From assembly GCA_030549335.1 (NCBI GenBank), contig CM060188.1:15255501-15319500 (forward strand): a stretch of DNA of 64,000 nucleotides, given 5' to 3'. This DNA comes from Pontederia crassipes (Eukaryota > Streptophyta > Magnoliopsida > Commelinales > Pontederiaceae). The notes under the pieces are model-generated. The model did no database searches and was not told where the DNA came from. It worked only from the letters and a program-made list of their open reading frames with translations. This document shows positions 48,130-59,839 of this stretch, piece by piece. Within the stretch, counting starts at the first letter, position 1. Each line of letters opens with the position of its first letter. The translations under genes and the position numbers were made by a program.

Positions 48130-51046
48130 AGCAAATTTAGAGATTTTTTATTTTTATGGTAAATGAAAAATCAGAATATTTTTCACACATTATTTGTAAG
48201 ACTTCACAACGGATTATGTAATTTGTTCTTTTATTTTGATTACTCGAACTTGAAGGTGGATATTTATTTATAACTAGTAGTGTCGAATCTATTTAGGTTA
48301 AAGATTAAATTTTTTTTTCAACAATGTCTTAAAAATATGCATTCAACAAGAGAATGTTGGTATATGTACTATTTACATAATAGTACATTATAGATAAATG
48401 TAATCTACAAATTATAACTATGCATAAACTTAGGGCGTGTTATGATCATATCTAATTTAAATATAATGAACATAATTGTCTATAAAAAATATAACTAAAC
48501 TTTTATTCTCTTTTTTTAATGAAATTTGAACTAAAAAGACCCTTGAGCTAAAAGATTAATGTACACATATGTTTTAACTATTTTCTCTATTGTTTCAAGG
48601 ATTCTGTGTGGTTGTTTTGGGGAGGGAAGGTGAGATATTTTTAGGAATTTTTTTACCACTCGAACAAATTTGGAGAGATCTATTTTGTTGTAGGGTTTGT
48701 GTGGATTTTGGGGAGTGATGCACAGCCACAAAAAAATGAGATGTGGTGATAAGATAAAGAGATTGGAAATTGGATTTTAGTAAAACTTTTTTTAATGCTT
48801 TGTTATACTTTTTCCCCTTTTTTTAAATGGTGTTTTGCTACGGTTGAACAAGTAGGTGTACATTTTTGTGTCCGTTCCAAAATTTTATGGATTTCTAGTA
48901 CTTTTTTTCTTTTCTTTTTCCTATACAAGTAGACAAGTGAATGCTCCTTTCAGTTCCTGTTTTTAAATTCTTTTTAGTTGTTTGGTTTATGTGTAAAACA
49001 ACTTTTTTTTAAAAGAATGGTTTTAATTTTGGGAAGAAAAGGTGAATAGTAATTGAAAGACATATATACATATACAGCAGGAAATGTTTCACATTTATCT
49101 GGACCGTCCTTAACTCATATAAAAAATAAATGCACTTGCCAAGAAAATGAACGAATTGATTTTATATATAGATTGGCACTCAATCCAATCCCTTAATTCC
49201 AAATATATTTATATTTATGTAATTGCTATGGGAATAAGGTAGCTCTAGACCTTTTTTTAGGGCTGTTTGATAGATAATTAAAACGAGAACATCTCCTTTA
49301 TTTCAACTTTTTCATCCAAACATTCTTTTTTTTTCTTTTCTGTGGGCTCCATGCATCATCTTGAAGAAAACAAGAAAAAAAAATAGATAAAAAAATATTT
49401 AAACTTGATTGTTCTTGCTCGAACAACAAAATAGGAGCAAAATTGGGTTAACTACCCCACGACTCTCAAACAAAAAAATTGGAAGCCAAACAGCCCTTGT
49501 GGTTCAACATTTCTTTGGTCCGGTTCACGACCATTCCCCCTACCCTCCGCAAGCACACCCACACACTCATGACCCCCTTTGGTCGCGGCCCTTCCCATTC
49601 TTCCTTTCTTCTGCTATTCGGCAGCCCCTCCCATTCTTCGCCATCCCCTGCCTTAATGACGACACCCACCAACCCCTTCCCTCAATCGTTCGCCGCCTCT
49701 ACCATTCGCCCGATGTTGTATCTATCGTGAACCGGACACGAACCACATTGAAGCAGATCCTAGAAGACACTAAACCGCACCTTTGGAGCCTGTTTGGTTG
49801 ACGAGCGAGTTACGTGATTTTAATTCGAAGAGAAGGAAGGATTGTTTTTGTTGGTTGGTTATTTTTGTCGGATTATTTTTGTTCCACCAAAATTGAAAAG
49901 TACGGTAATACACAAAATAATGATCCCCCAAAATTTTGATTTTTTTAATTATATATATTAATATGTAAACTTTATGATTAAAAAATGAATTTAGCCCTCT
50001 TTAATATATTTAATATGGTACATCAACACATCTTCTACTTTGATTTAGTGGTCACCATACATAATATTGATAGTAAACGTTGTGGGTTCAATTATTAATC
50101 CCTACACTATTTTTTGTAATTTTACAAAAAAGAAGAGTTCCGACCTAGGCCAAGTTTTGGATGGGCCCAGGCGGGCTTCTGGATGAGCTCGGGCCAAATT
50201 TTGATTGAGGTTGGTCCGACTCAAAGCAAAAACAAAAGATACCTGGAGCCCTGCTCAGCAAGACCTTAGTCCGATCAGTCCGCTCAAGCTAGGATCCAAA
50301 CAGTGTGTTAGTTTGGTGTAAGTTTGGTACGACACGATCCGATTGTAAATTGTCATGCTGGCCCGGCCCAACACGAATATATCCATCTTTACATTGATCT
50401 CACGATCAATGACACTTCATAATTGTGGACCCTTTTTGGGCCCGTTTGACAACATGGTGGATTAAAACAATTTAATCCAACAAATAATATTGTGACATGA
50501 GCAATGTTCCAACTTCCAAGTGACATTAGAACTCACAAAATGTGTTATTATCGTCATCATGGTCATGGAATACGTAGATATTTCACGGATTACAATCAAA
50601 TACACTTTTTATTCTACAAAAAGTGCAATGGGTAAAGTTGTCATTTAAAAAAAATTAATCTTATAAATAATGAAAATATGAGAGTTAATATATTTTTTAC
50701 AATAGGTGGAATAGAGATAATCTGGTGCAAACTTCAAAAATTAGTTAATCTGATGAATTATATACTTTAACCTGATGCAGAGTTAACCCTCAGCCAAACG
50801 AGACTATTATTGGTTCAAAATTCAGAATTAGACTATGAACTCAGGTGCTTCTCAATCCAAACGTCACATTTGGTTGGAGGTTAAAATGCATGGGGTTAAG
50901 GAATTTATTTCATCGATTAGTCAATTTTTTAAGCTTACATAGGATTACGTGTATTCGACCTTACAAAAAAATACTTTAACTCACATATTTTCACTATTTA
51001 TAAAATTAAAATTTTAAAAATAACAAGTTTGCACTTTGTATTTTTT
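48130..51046. other. Spacer upstream of the right TOC159 gene
   Basis: This is mainly AT-rich. A block at 49470-49800 is GC-richer and open for 130 codons on the plus strand (Pro/His-rich, no domain recognised), ending in GCCTGTTTGGTTGACG. A block at 50140-50400 has GGGCCCAGGCGGGC and GGCCCGGCCC motifs suggestive of hAT subterminal sequence. No gene is supported. Confidence 0.4.
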
Positions 51047-51248
51047 AAATGTTGAGATTTTTTTAAGGCTTATGCCCCCTACAACGTTTCGTTGGTGGTT
51101 AAGAATACATGGATATCTCTTTTATTACAGCCAATGTATTTTATTATATAATAAAATACATTGGCTGTAATAAAAGAGATATCCATGTATTCTTAACCAC
51201 CAACGAAACGTTGTAGGGGGCATAAGCCTTAAAAAAATCTCAACATTT
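51047..51248. repeat. Perfect 202-bp palindrome without spacer
   Basis: I checked the arms base by base: 51047-51147 is the exact reverse complement of 51148-51248, 101 bp per arm, with the axis between 51147 and 51148. The outer 25-30 bases of each arm (GTTGAGATTTTTTTAAGGC and onward to GCCCC) match the DNA just upstream of the TATA box of the right TOC159 gene. If transcribed it would form a fully paired hairpin. Confidence 0.95.
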
Positions 51249-51297
51249 TTTAGCGTTTAGTATAAAATCCCACGCCCTTGCCAAAGCTCCCTCTTTT
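51216..51297 (+). repeat. Inverted copy of the right TOC159 core promoter and leader
   Basis: The segment is the reverse complement of 48046-48125, with about three substitutions and one indel over 80 bp. It includes TATAAAATCCCACG (TATA box at 51261-51267, plus strand) and the leader piece CCAAAGCTCCCTC. Its left part overlaps the right arm of the palindrome. No TOC159 coding sequence follows. Confidence 0.9.
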
Positions 51298-51697
51298 TAG
51301 TGTTATTTTAAGCCATGTAATGTATTGAAACCAATTAAGTTTTTATCAAATGTGGGGTTTGATATTATATACAGAATGGTTCAAATTTAATCGCTTTATT
51401 CCTAAATATATTTATAAATCACGTAATGAATTGATACAGATAACTATATGTTCTTCATACATATGTGTGTGTCTGGTGCTAATAGTATTCATTATCAAAT
51501 AATGCAAGGAAAGTAATAAATCATATATAATGTTTAACGATGAATTTACTCAAATATTTTTTACATTGAAAATAATTCAAAAGATATTATGAAATTGTTT
51601 ATAGATATTAACGTTATTGAAAAAGTGATAATAGATTTTTCAGTAATGATTGTTCATTTATAACGTGTTATATGTTATATGATCTCAATATAATTTA

Positions 51698-52150
51698 GGA
51701 TTATTTCTTTTACCATTCTCTAAATTATAATTTTTTATTTCTAATTTTAAACTATAAATGTACATTTAGTCTATGAATTTATCTTAATTTGACACTTAAA
51801 TACTTTCGTTGATTTAAAATTATGATATATTTTCATTATTTATGAAACATCAATTTACCTTTACTTTTTAATATAAGAAAAACTATTAAAAGAATAAAAC
51901 AAATAATAGCATGAGCATAATATTTCATAAAAGATTATTGTACATAATATTTGTCATCATATTTTTTTATTTATTGTATTAAGGAAGTAAGAATAGAAGC
52001 GATATTTTATAATTTTTAAAGGAATAAATTAACAAAATTTCGAAGAAAATTTAACGAAAGCAACTTAGATGTTAAATTTGGATAAGCTCATTCATAAATT
52101 TATAAATCAGGGTTATATGTGAAAAAAATGTTATACTTCAATACTATTAT
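51698..52150. mobile_element. Mutator-like long-TIR element, copy 3 (degenerate)
   Basis: The left end GGATTATTTCTTTTACC and TTTTAAACTATAAATGTACA match the family. The right arm is badly eroded, with its end set near 52150 by approximate pairing only. There is no coding capacity. Confidence 0.5.
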
Positions 52151-52623
52151 AAAAAGGGTTTTGCTATAGGATTTAATGCTGCTGCTCCAACGTAGATTTA
52201 GCAATTTTTGGGGCAATTTAAAAAATATGAGTATTAGGAGGATTTTTAGGTTAAATTTTCAGAAGGATTTAACATTTTTCTTATAAAAAATTATAACTCT
52301 TATAAATAGATATAATATAATAATATTATTGGTATTATTTTTTGTCATATTTTATATTGGCTTCCTGGCTGGCGCACTCATGCATCATCTGCGTCACAAA
52401 TAATAGTTGTGGCAATACTACAAGTAAAATTATCGTGTTTGTTTTATTATCTAATAACATGTGAAATTAGTATGTCCTGATTTTCGCCTAAAATTGATTT
52501 TATGGTATATATTAGAGCTACCAAAACTGTCTTACTTGTGAAACTTCAAAAAAAAAAGTTACACTGAAATAACCAAACATTAGGAAATTTCTAAAATTAT
52601 TAATAAATACATAGTATCAACGC

Positions 52624-52627
<4 letters not shown>
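52151..52627. other. AT-rich intergenic DNA
   Basis: Nothing recognisable was found. Confidence 0.45.
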
Positions 52628-52706
<79 letters not shown>

Positions 52707-52719
52707 AGAGAGAGAGAGA
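52628..52719. repeat. (GA)n microsatellite, about 92 bp
   Basis: A GA run broken only by GGAGGG near its right end. (GA)n tracts can act as GAGA-type elements in plants, but no gene starts beside it. Confidence 0.95.
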
Positions 52720-54429
52720 TGATGATGAATTAATGAAATGAAATATGATTTGTGACTTGTAAGGAACATTGTAAATAATTACAAGAAAATGCTCAAAACA
52801 AATAGAAAAGTTTATATGATTATAAGTTCGACTGAAACATCAATTTGTGTGAAACAGGTGAGAAATAATCTTGAGAAAGCGTAGTGCAATTGCATACCTT
52901 ACAAACCATAATTTATTCTAGTAGCACATAATTTGAATCAAGGAGAAAGAAGCATTGATACCAAGAAAAACCTAACATTTAACACTGTTCTGATGAAAAT
53001 AATTCTAGGTCACAGTCAAATTCTAGACTCTTATATAACTTAAACCTTTAAATTCTATTAATAATTAGTTTTAAAAGTTTTTGTAAAATTGTATATCCTC
53101 ATACAATTTAGATTTCGTAAAAAATCTGTACAACTCTTCACTCTCTATAATATAAAGATGTATTTAACTAACTAATTATTGATTTATGAACGGAGGTCAC
53201 AATGAAAACATGGTGAATATAAATTTTAATATTGTGCATTTTTTGCTTCTCCTAGTTCTACTAACATAAATTACTGAAATTGTTGACAGCTATTTGTTAG
53301 TGCTTATTATTTGTGTGAAATGTTATAGTTGTTTTCATATTTATGGTTAGACATATATGCATTATTTTTTTATATTATCCATACGTATTAATATAAATTT
53401 GATATACAAATTCTCAAGCTTTTTATGACATAAATTTATAAGAGAAAACAATGTGCATTCAAAACTTCTTAAATGCAAGCAAAGCATATAGATAAAAATC
53501 ATTAAACAAGTTTTAAAGCACCTTACTTTTATCACAATTTACAAACTACTTAAAGCCCCCAAATATACAAATTTGAAAGTGACTACAAGCTATTTATTCC
53601 TCAATTAAAAATTTTAAAAATGTATTATTGTCGATTAACCAACCATTACTACTTTTCCTTTTATTATTTGCTCTCACTCCCAATAGAAATTTTATTATTA
53701 TCAAGTAGTGGAATTTGACTATTTTGCTTACACGAGCAATTGACTCTGATCACTAGGCGACGACTCTCAAAATATTGTGAGCTCTTTCACAACACTGTCG
53801 GCCTCGAGGGTGGCATTCGTAGGGTTTCAAGTTTTTCTAACTACTAGTACTAGTGACAGTGACAATTATGAAACAAAGAATTAATTGGTTCAGCTGATTG
53901 ACAAATGAAATCCCACGTTTTTATCTTAGAAGTGAACACCAATGAGATTTGTTTATTAATCAGAGTGCGTTCCATGATATCAACAAGAGAGAATTACCAG
54001 TTTATTATTTAAAGGCACAAAGAAGAGAATTACTGTAAAAAAGTGTGTGATGGCCAAATTACCAGAAGTAAAAACTCCGCTCGGCACCTGATATATGAAA
54101 ACTAACAAGCTCATGACAACATACAATTTTTTTTTCTTATATAGTTTTAGCGTAATTATGTTTATGTACTTCTGAAATCTGAAGTTTCGGTAGGATTATG
54201 AATTCATGGCGAGCACTTCTTTATGAAATTAGCTTACAGAATATGTTCAAAAGAACCTTCAAACTCCCCAATTAATTTTACAGTAACCACCAGTGACGAC
54301 TTATTTCCAACTTATTTACCAGCAAGAACACATGATGTCCTGTGCCACTGTGGATTTACATGATATATACAGAGATATTCGACGACCATATCTGTCTACA
54401 GGTAATTACTTGCTTTAGCCTGATTAGCC
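52720..54429. other. Intergenic DNA and 3' flank of the BTB gene
   Basis: AT-rich sequence; the last 100-150 bp are presumably the 3' untranslated region of the BTB gene. No open frame of note was seen. Confidence 0.45.
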
Positions 54430-57400
54430 TCAGACTAGTTGCACTACTGCAGCTACCCGCAAGGCTCCACCTTGAAGGAGATCTGCTAGCTCATCAAATA
54501 ACAATGCCGTGCGCCAGCCCCATCCTTTTGGTGCTTTAGGCAACAGCGTTCCGGCCTGCTTGAAACTTCCAAATACCATGACTTCCCTCTTTGATGGACA
54601 AATTAGCTGCCAGGAACAAACCATCGGAGTTTTTTTTTCTTTAGGAAATAGAAAAGAAGAAAAGAAAGGAATTACATCAGTGACACTTACTTGGTATCGA
54701 GCTGTCACCTTTTCCCGAGAATCTACATACACGTGAATCTGAACAATGAAACTGTCAGCGGCCACACTATAAGATGGCATCACAAAGGAGCGTAGTGTAA
54801 CTTACCTTTCTTAGAGAATCTGTCATCTCAGCCTTTCGCCTGTGGAGGAAAAGGCCTGAAAGCAAGATGATCAAGTCAAATACAAATGAATGCTCTTGAG
54901 TTCTTTTTTAATTCACTCAAAGTTCTTTTTTAATTCACTCAAACGTTTGTGAGGATAAAGTGATGGAGAAAGTTACCAAGGGTACGGCGCCCCTGAGGAT
55001 CTTCATCACTGAAAGCTTGGACACTTACCTAAAATGAAGTACTCTTTCTTAACAATGCAACACAAACAAGAGTTGTACCAAATTACAATATCACATACCT
55101 TCCATAAAGAACCTGCATAAAAAACTTCAGGAGAGTGCTTCACTTGACCATCAATAAGCCTATGGACATCTCTGAATTCCACCCTGAATATGAAGCAACA
55201 AGTTAAAATATGACTAGGACAATATTTTGCAGACAAGCAAGTTATCAGGAGAATTACACATGAACAAAGTGATAAATTAGCCATTGCATTTTATTTGAAC
55301 AGAGTGATAAATTAGCCATTGCATTTTATTTGCATAGCTGACATTCTTTGTCTGCTGGTTATGACTTGAAACGCCATTTACAGAAATATGTAAATCTCTA
55401 AGGAGAAAAGCTTGAGAGAAAGCAGCAAGGATCTTGCCTAAGCTTAGAGAAGTTTGACACAAAGCAAAGAAGTATCTTGCCTAAGCTAAATAATCCATCT
55501 TCCTCCTCTCCTCGAAAATAAAAAACATCTTCCTCCAGAGGCATAGACCACAATTTAGTGTACAAAAAGATGGTGTTAAATACACCAAATTGATTTGCAG
55601 CTGTTAATCTACTCGGGACAAGATCAACTTGCAATAATTAAACTGCTGGCTGCTGGACAAAGATAATGTCTAAAAACCTGCCAACTACCCACTCAAATTT
55701 CCACAATGCTTTCACATAAAAGGTTAATCAACCATGGTTAATCTAATAAACCATGGATTGCATCTCAAATTGCTTTGGAGATGAAAAATTAATTTTCTTA
55801 AGGGCTAAAACTTAGGAACCAAAAAAAAATCATACTTGCCCCAAAATCAGAAAAATATTTCAGTAAAATGTTCTTCCAAGGTAATATAACCCAGGAAGTT
55901 TCTTCAAGGCCCCACTACAAAAAACAAAATTTTAAGATTATCATCCTAAAAAAAGGTTGCCATCCACACAGCTATCGCCATGGTGTTAATTAAAAATCAC
56001 ACCCTAAAACACAAACCTACTCCGACCAACTTACTCTCATAAGCATCAGCCATTACCCAGTAAGAATCAGCATTTTCTGTTCTGCAATGTCATTGTTCTT
56101 GCAGCAGAAAGCACGAATAGAATGTTGATCGAAGAACAAATGGGTCACTTGGGAAAAGAATAAAATGTGGAATAAGTTATTTCTTCAAATTTATTCTGTA
56201 AAGTTGCATTACAGAGAAAAGATGATGTGAAACATGACACTACTAAAAAAACTTGTTACTCAAACCCACCAATTAGTTCTCATAGTTTGAAATAATTATT
56301 CATGAGACATAAGAGGAAAAAAGATTATAGAACCAAAGTTTTGGAAAAAATACAGATTCTTATGCCTTCTTCTTGTACTTAAATAGGTCCTGTTTTATTT
56401 CAAATCAACCATAAAGGTCATCCTCCTTTTCCCCTTATTCAGTTGACTTCATTGTGACATGACTGGCCTCCACTGTTTCCATTCGGAGGCAGAATTAGGA
56501 AATATGTTAACTGAGATGCCTCTCATGATTACTTATCACAAGACACAGCCAGGTAATAACAAAAGTAGGCACCATTGTATTGTTCCCATTAGAATTTTAG
56601 CTAGAAATTTAAGACATTGATTGTTTTATTTTACCCATTAACAAAATTTTAAAATAAATTATAATTTATTTATTAGAACTATCCTGTCTTGTTGTACTGA
56701 CACAGTGGTCTACTTGTCGGTTGTTCTTATCAATCCATCTTAAATTATAAACAAAAAATATAGGATTATTTCCTTAAACTGCTCCTGAACTATAACAATT
56801 TTCTATATCTAACCCTAAACTATGAACTTACCGTATTACGACCTTAAACTTTATCGCAATTTCCACTTCAGTCCTTCCGTATGATTTTCTTAACTTCTCT
56901 ATTTTTTTCATTTTTTTCCTATTTATGAAAAGATTAAAATGCCCTGTCCTCTATTTTAAGGTTTCAAAAGAATAAACTAATAGTATAATATAAAAACTAA
57001 AATATAAAAAAAAGAGGATCTTTAACATTGCTGACTTGTTAAATATTTTATTTTAAACATCAAAAGAGAGAACAGTTTGTGAAAGGACATTTTAGTCTTT
57101 TCATAACAACAACAACAACAAAGCTTTATCCCACTAAAGTGATAAGGAAAGACTAAAGTGAAAATCACGATAAAGTTCAGGGATGTCATTCGGTAAGTTC
57201 ATATTTTAGGATTAGATATGGAAAATCGCTGTAGTTCAAGTGAGGTTTAAAGAACTAACCCAAAAATATAAGTGCACTTGACCCACTGAATTACTCAATG
57301 GCTAAAATTTATGGTATGTCATATTTGCTTTTCATTACCATAAGAGGAGAAATAAGGTTCAAGCACCCTACCCAAAACGAAATGGAGGGAAGTGTCGCAG

Positions 57401-59127
57401 TGGAGTTTTCAGATCCAAGGATATTGATGTGCCCTCAGAATTCTCCCACTCAACGCCAATAGGATGCTCCTGTGCTTCTAAAATCTGCACTGCAATGCCA
57501 CCGGTGTTAGGCTGAGAAGCAGAACCTGTAAAGATATTCCGAGAGTCTGCTTCATAAATTCTTTCTGTCTGCTCTGCGTGAACATGAATGACATTGTTTC
57601 CTTGGCTTAGCCCAACAAGTGCTGTTAAACCATCCCCTGGTAAGTCACCATTAAGATCAATTCTTGTTTCTGGTTCATCATTAGCAAGTGATTGCTGGCA
57701 ATTTCTATTGCCAAGTCCAAAAGGAACACGAGAAAAAACATAACGAGTTGGGGGCCAAGCTGCACCTGCTGCATATGGGGTTCCTCGTCCAATACCAGCA
57801 AGGCCATCAATTGCTCCCCTCACATGGACACGGACTGGCCCAAATAATCCACTTCCATCACCTTGGGCATCTGTAATGAACATATTTCCCATAGTGGAGG
57901 TACTATTTCTGTTATTTTCTTGCCTATAGTAGCCCACTGGGCTGCTCCCATGAGAACAACCATAGACCTGTCTACATTGGCATGCATTGCTTGCAAGGCA
58001 GCAGCTTTGACAAGTATCAGCAACTACTGCTTGAACTCTGTGGCAAAGAAGCATCTGCATGACAATAGTCTCACATCTTAGACATCTTATTTTCAATAAT
58101 TTACAAAATATACAAAAAAGAAGGAATATCTAGTATTAGAGACAGAAAGTGGGAAAGAAGACAATCACTAACTTGAAGCCAAAGGCCATCATTCACAGCT
58201 TTACATGGAAAGCCTAATTCTTCTAGCTGCTTTCTAACATTTAACAGAGCCTCAAAGGACATATTACAGTAGAGAAGAGACCCCCCTTCAAATATATTCA
58301 CAAATGCATCATACTCTTCATCAGGTAAAGCAGGGCCACCACTAGAATTCTTAACCTGTCTCCGACCTACAGTCCTTCCACCCCATGAAGGCATATTGCA
58401 CCTACCCCAATCATTTAGCACTGATCCATTAGTGGAAGTGCTTGCCATGGACTCCCTTGACCAAACACTATTATTTGTCTGATAACAAGAGCTTTCTCCT
58501 GAGGGACCTTCCACAGCAACCTCAGTTCCCCCAATTCTAGTAAATTCAGCACCATCTTGCAATTCCATATAAGAACACGATGCCTCCACAGCACTTGTGT
58601 CTGTTGGAGATGAGGTGGTGGCTTGTACAGAACATCTTGGATCTTGCATTGATTGTGCGTGTCCTCTTTGTATTGGTCTTGTAGAAGGAAAATTTGTATA
58701 GAACTCTCCCCTATAATCTGCAAACTCAGCCAACATATTATGAGTTGCTTTGCATCCATCTAAATTCTCTTCTATGGTCAAGTTATGAAATGCAGAGTCC
58801 ATCTGCCGTTTGCCAGAACTATAATCACATAAAACATCTTTTCTTTGCCGAGGAGAATCTGAAGTGGCTATTTTTTCGGAACCTGAACTCTCTTCTCCAG
58901 AATGTTGTACTTCAGACATAGCAGCTTTCGCAAGTAATACATACAGTGCCAGTTCAAATCTTCATATTAGAGCATTAGACAAAATTAGAATAAGAGAAAT
59001 TGGAAATAAGCTAAGAATTCATATTCTCACATGGTACCAACACGTACCTCTTTTCCTCATTAGGCACCCAAAGTTCATCAGATATGAGTAAAGCATGCAG
59101 CGTTTGTGAAGAAAGTTGTGGGAGAAC
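54430..59127 (-). CDS. BTB/POZ domain protein, germ cell-less-like: last eight exons (5' part not found)
   Basis: Eight minus-strand exons join in frame with GT-AG borders: 59127-59048, 58959-58173, 58054-57372, 55183-55099, 55028-54977, 54855-54806, 54738-54691, 54606-54430. They give 653 residues ending VVQLV. The text matches a conserved plant BTB/POZ protein of germ cell-less type in the part after the BTB domain: LHALLISDELWVPNEEKR, then GGSLLYCNMSFEALLNVRK, GLFGPVRVHVRGAIDG, TPLRHFPPFRFGVEF, LICPSKREVMVFGSF and GWGWRTALLFDELADLL. BTB proteins of this sort are thought to be adaptors for CUL3 ubiquitin ligases; the exact target is unknown. The BTB domain itself should lie upstream and is not visible between 59.1 and 64 kb, so the gene is probably cut by the window edge. 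The Met at 58919 is not the start, because the frame continues upstream into the next exon. Confidence 0.82.
54900..54943. repeat. 22-bp perfect tandem duplication in an intron
   Basis: The unit GTTCTTTTTTAATTCACTC plus three A occurs twice in a row, between two exons of the BTB gene. Confidence 0.9.
55262..55332. repeat. 35-bp tandem duplication in an intron
   Basis: GATAAATTAGCCATTGCATT and flanks occur twice with period 35 and one difference, in the 2.2-kb intron of the BTB gene. Confidence 0.85.
55340..56753. other. Large intron of the BTB gene
   Basis: Intronic sequence between the exons at 57372 and 55183. No coding or repeat feature was recognised in this part; the Mutator-like copy 4 lies next to it. 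Confidence 0.5.
56763..57261. mobile_element. Mutator-like long-TIR element, copy 4, with 9-bp target duplication
   Basis: The left end GGATTATTTCCTTAAACTG and the reverse complement of the right end, GGGTTAGTTCTTTAAACC, start inverted arms of about 130 bp. Perfect 9-bp flanks AAAAATATA stand at 56754-56762 and 57262-57270, the length typical of Mutator-like elements. It sits in an intron of the BTB gene, has no transposase, and itself carries an RTE tail at 57103-57140. Confidence 0.85.
57103..57140 (-). mobile_element. RTE 3'-tail fragment inside the Mutator-like copy
   Basis: A (CAA)n run followed by AAGCTTTATCCCACTAAAGT corresponds to the last bases of the RTE elements at 34.26 and 62.05 kb. 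Only about 20 bases plus the tail are present. It interrupts the right arm region of the Mutator-like element. Confidence 0.65.
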
Positions 59128-59289
59128 CTATCAAATAGTGCAATAAAAGGGAAAGGAAAAGAGTAACATAAGTGAAATATCACGATCTGTAGCAGCACAG
59201 AAGCAAACAATAGAGAAATTTAGCAAGAATGGCTTATTCCTCATTATAAACGTAAGATGACATACTTCTAAGAAGTGTCTGAAGTGGGT

Positions 59290-59311
59290 GGGGGGGGGGG
59301 GGGGGGGGGGG
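59290..59311. repeat. G homopolymer, about 22 bases
   Basis: An uninterrupted G run just upstream of the first visible exon of the BTB gene (C run in the sense of that gene). Its exact length may be uncertain in the assembly. Confidence 0.9.
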
Positions 59312-59830
59312 TTCACGAAAAAATGATAAAAATTCAAAAGACAGAGATAAGCTTTTAGATTTGTGTCATTTTTCACATTAAACAACAATAAATCAGAATT
59401 ATGACCATAAGTTCCATTGCATCTTCTCTATAGGACTAGCTCGAGTTGCATTCATGATCCTTAACTTACTCAAAATATGAATAATAGAAACCTTGTTCAG
59501 TAGCTTTTGTGGGTGGAACCTCTTTCTAGCAGAGAATGAATCTTTTCATTGGTCCAAAAGAAAATCACATCTACAACTTAATGATCCTGATCAAAGTGGA
59601 AAACAACAAGCTTAATTGACTTATTGACCATGTAGGACATCACTCAAAGAGATCTTTTGGATTGGCTGACGGCATTATAATTATTACTTACAATGTGAGC
59701 TTTATTTAGACTCTCCAATACAAGTGGAGAGACCAATTCATTAAAAAATTGCTTCTAGTCTTTGCATTTCTTTATCAACAACAAAGAAAGAACTTTCAGA
59801 GAAAAAACAACAACAAAGAAAGAAGGCTCA
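59312..59830. other. Intron or upstream region of the BTB gene
   Basis: No exon with BTB-domain coding was found. AT-rich sequence. Confidence 0.4.
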
Positions 59831-59839
59831 AGTAATATT

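Noticed and set aside
49409..49801. A 130-codon Pro/His-rich open frame
   Set aside because: No domain, no promoter or splice context, and its right end carries a MITE-like GTTTGGTTGACG motif.
59400..59460. A mini-exon reading DAMELM on the minus strand, as part of the upstream BTB gene
   Set aside because: Only a few residues fit, the splice context is weak and the flanking residues do not match the family.
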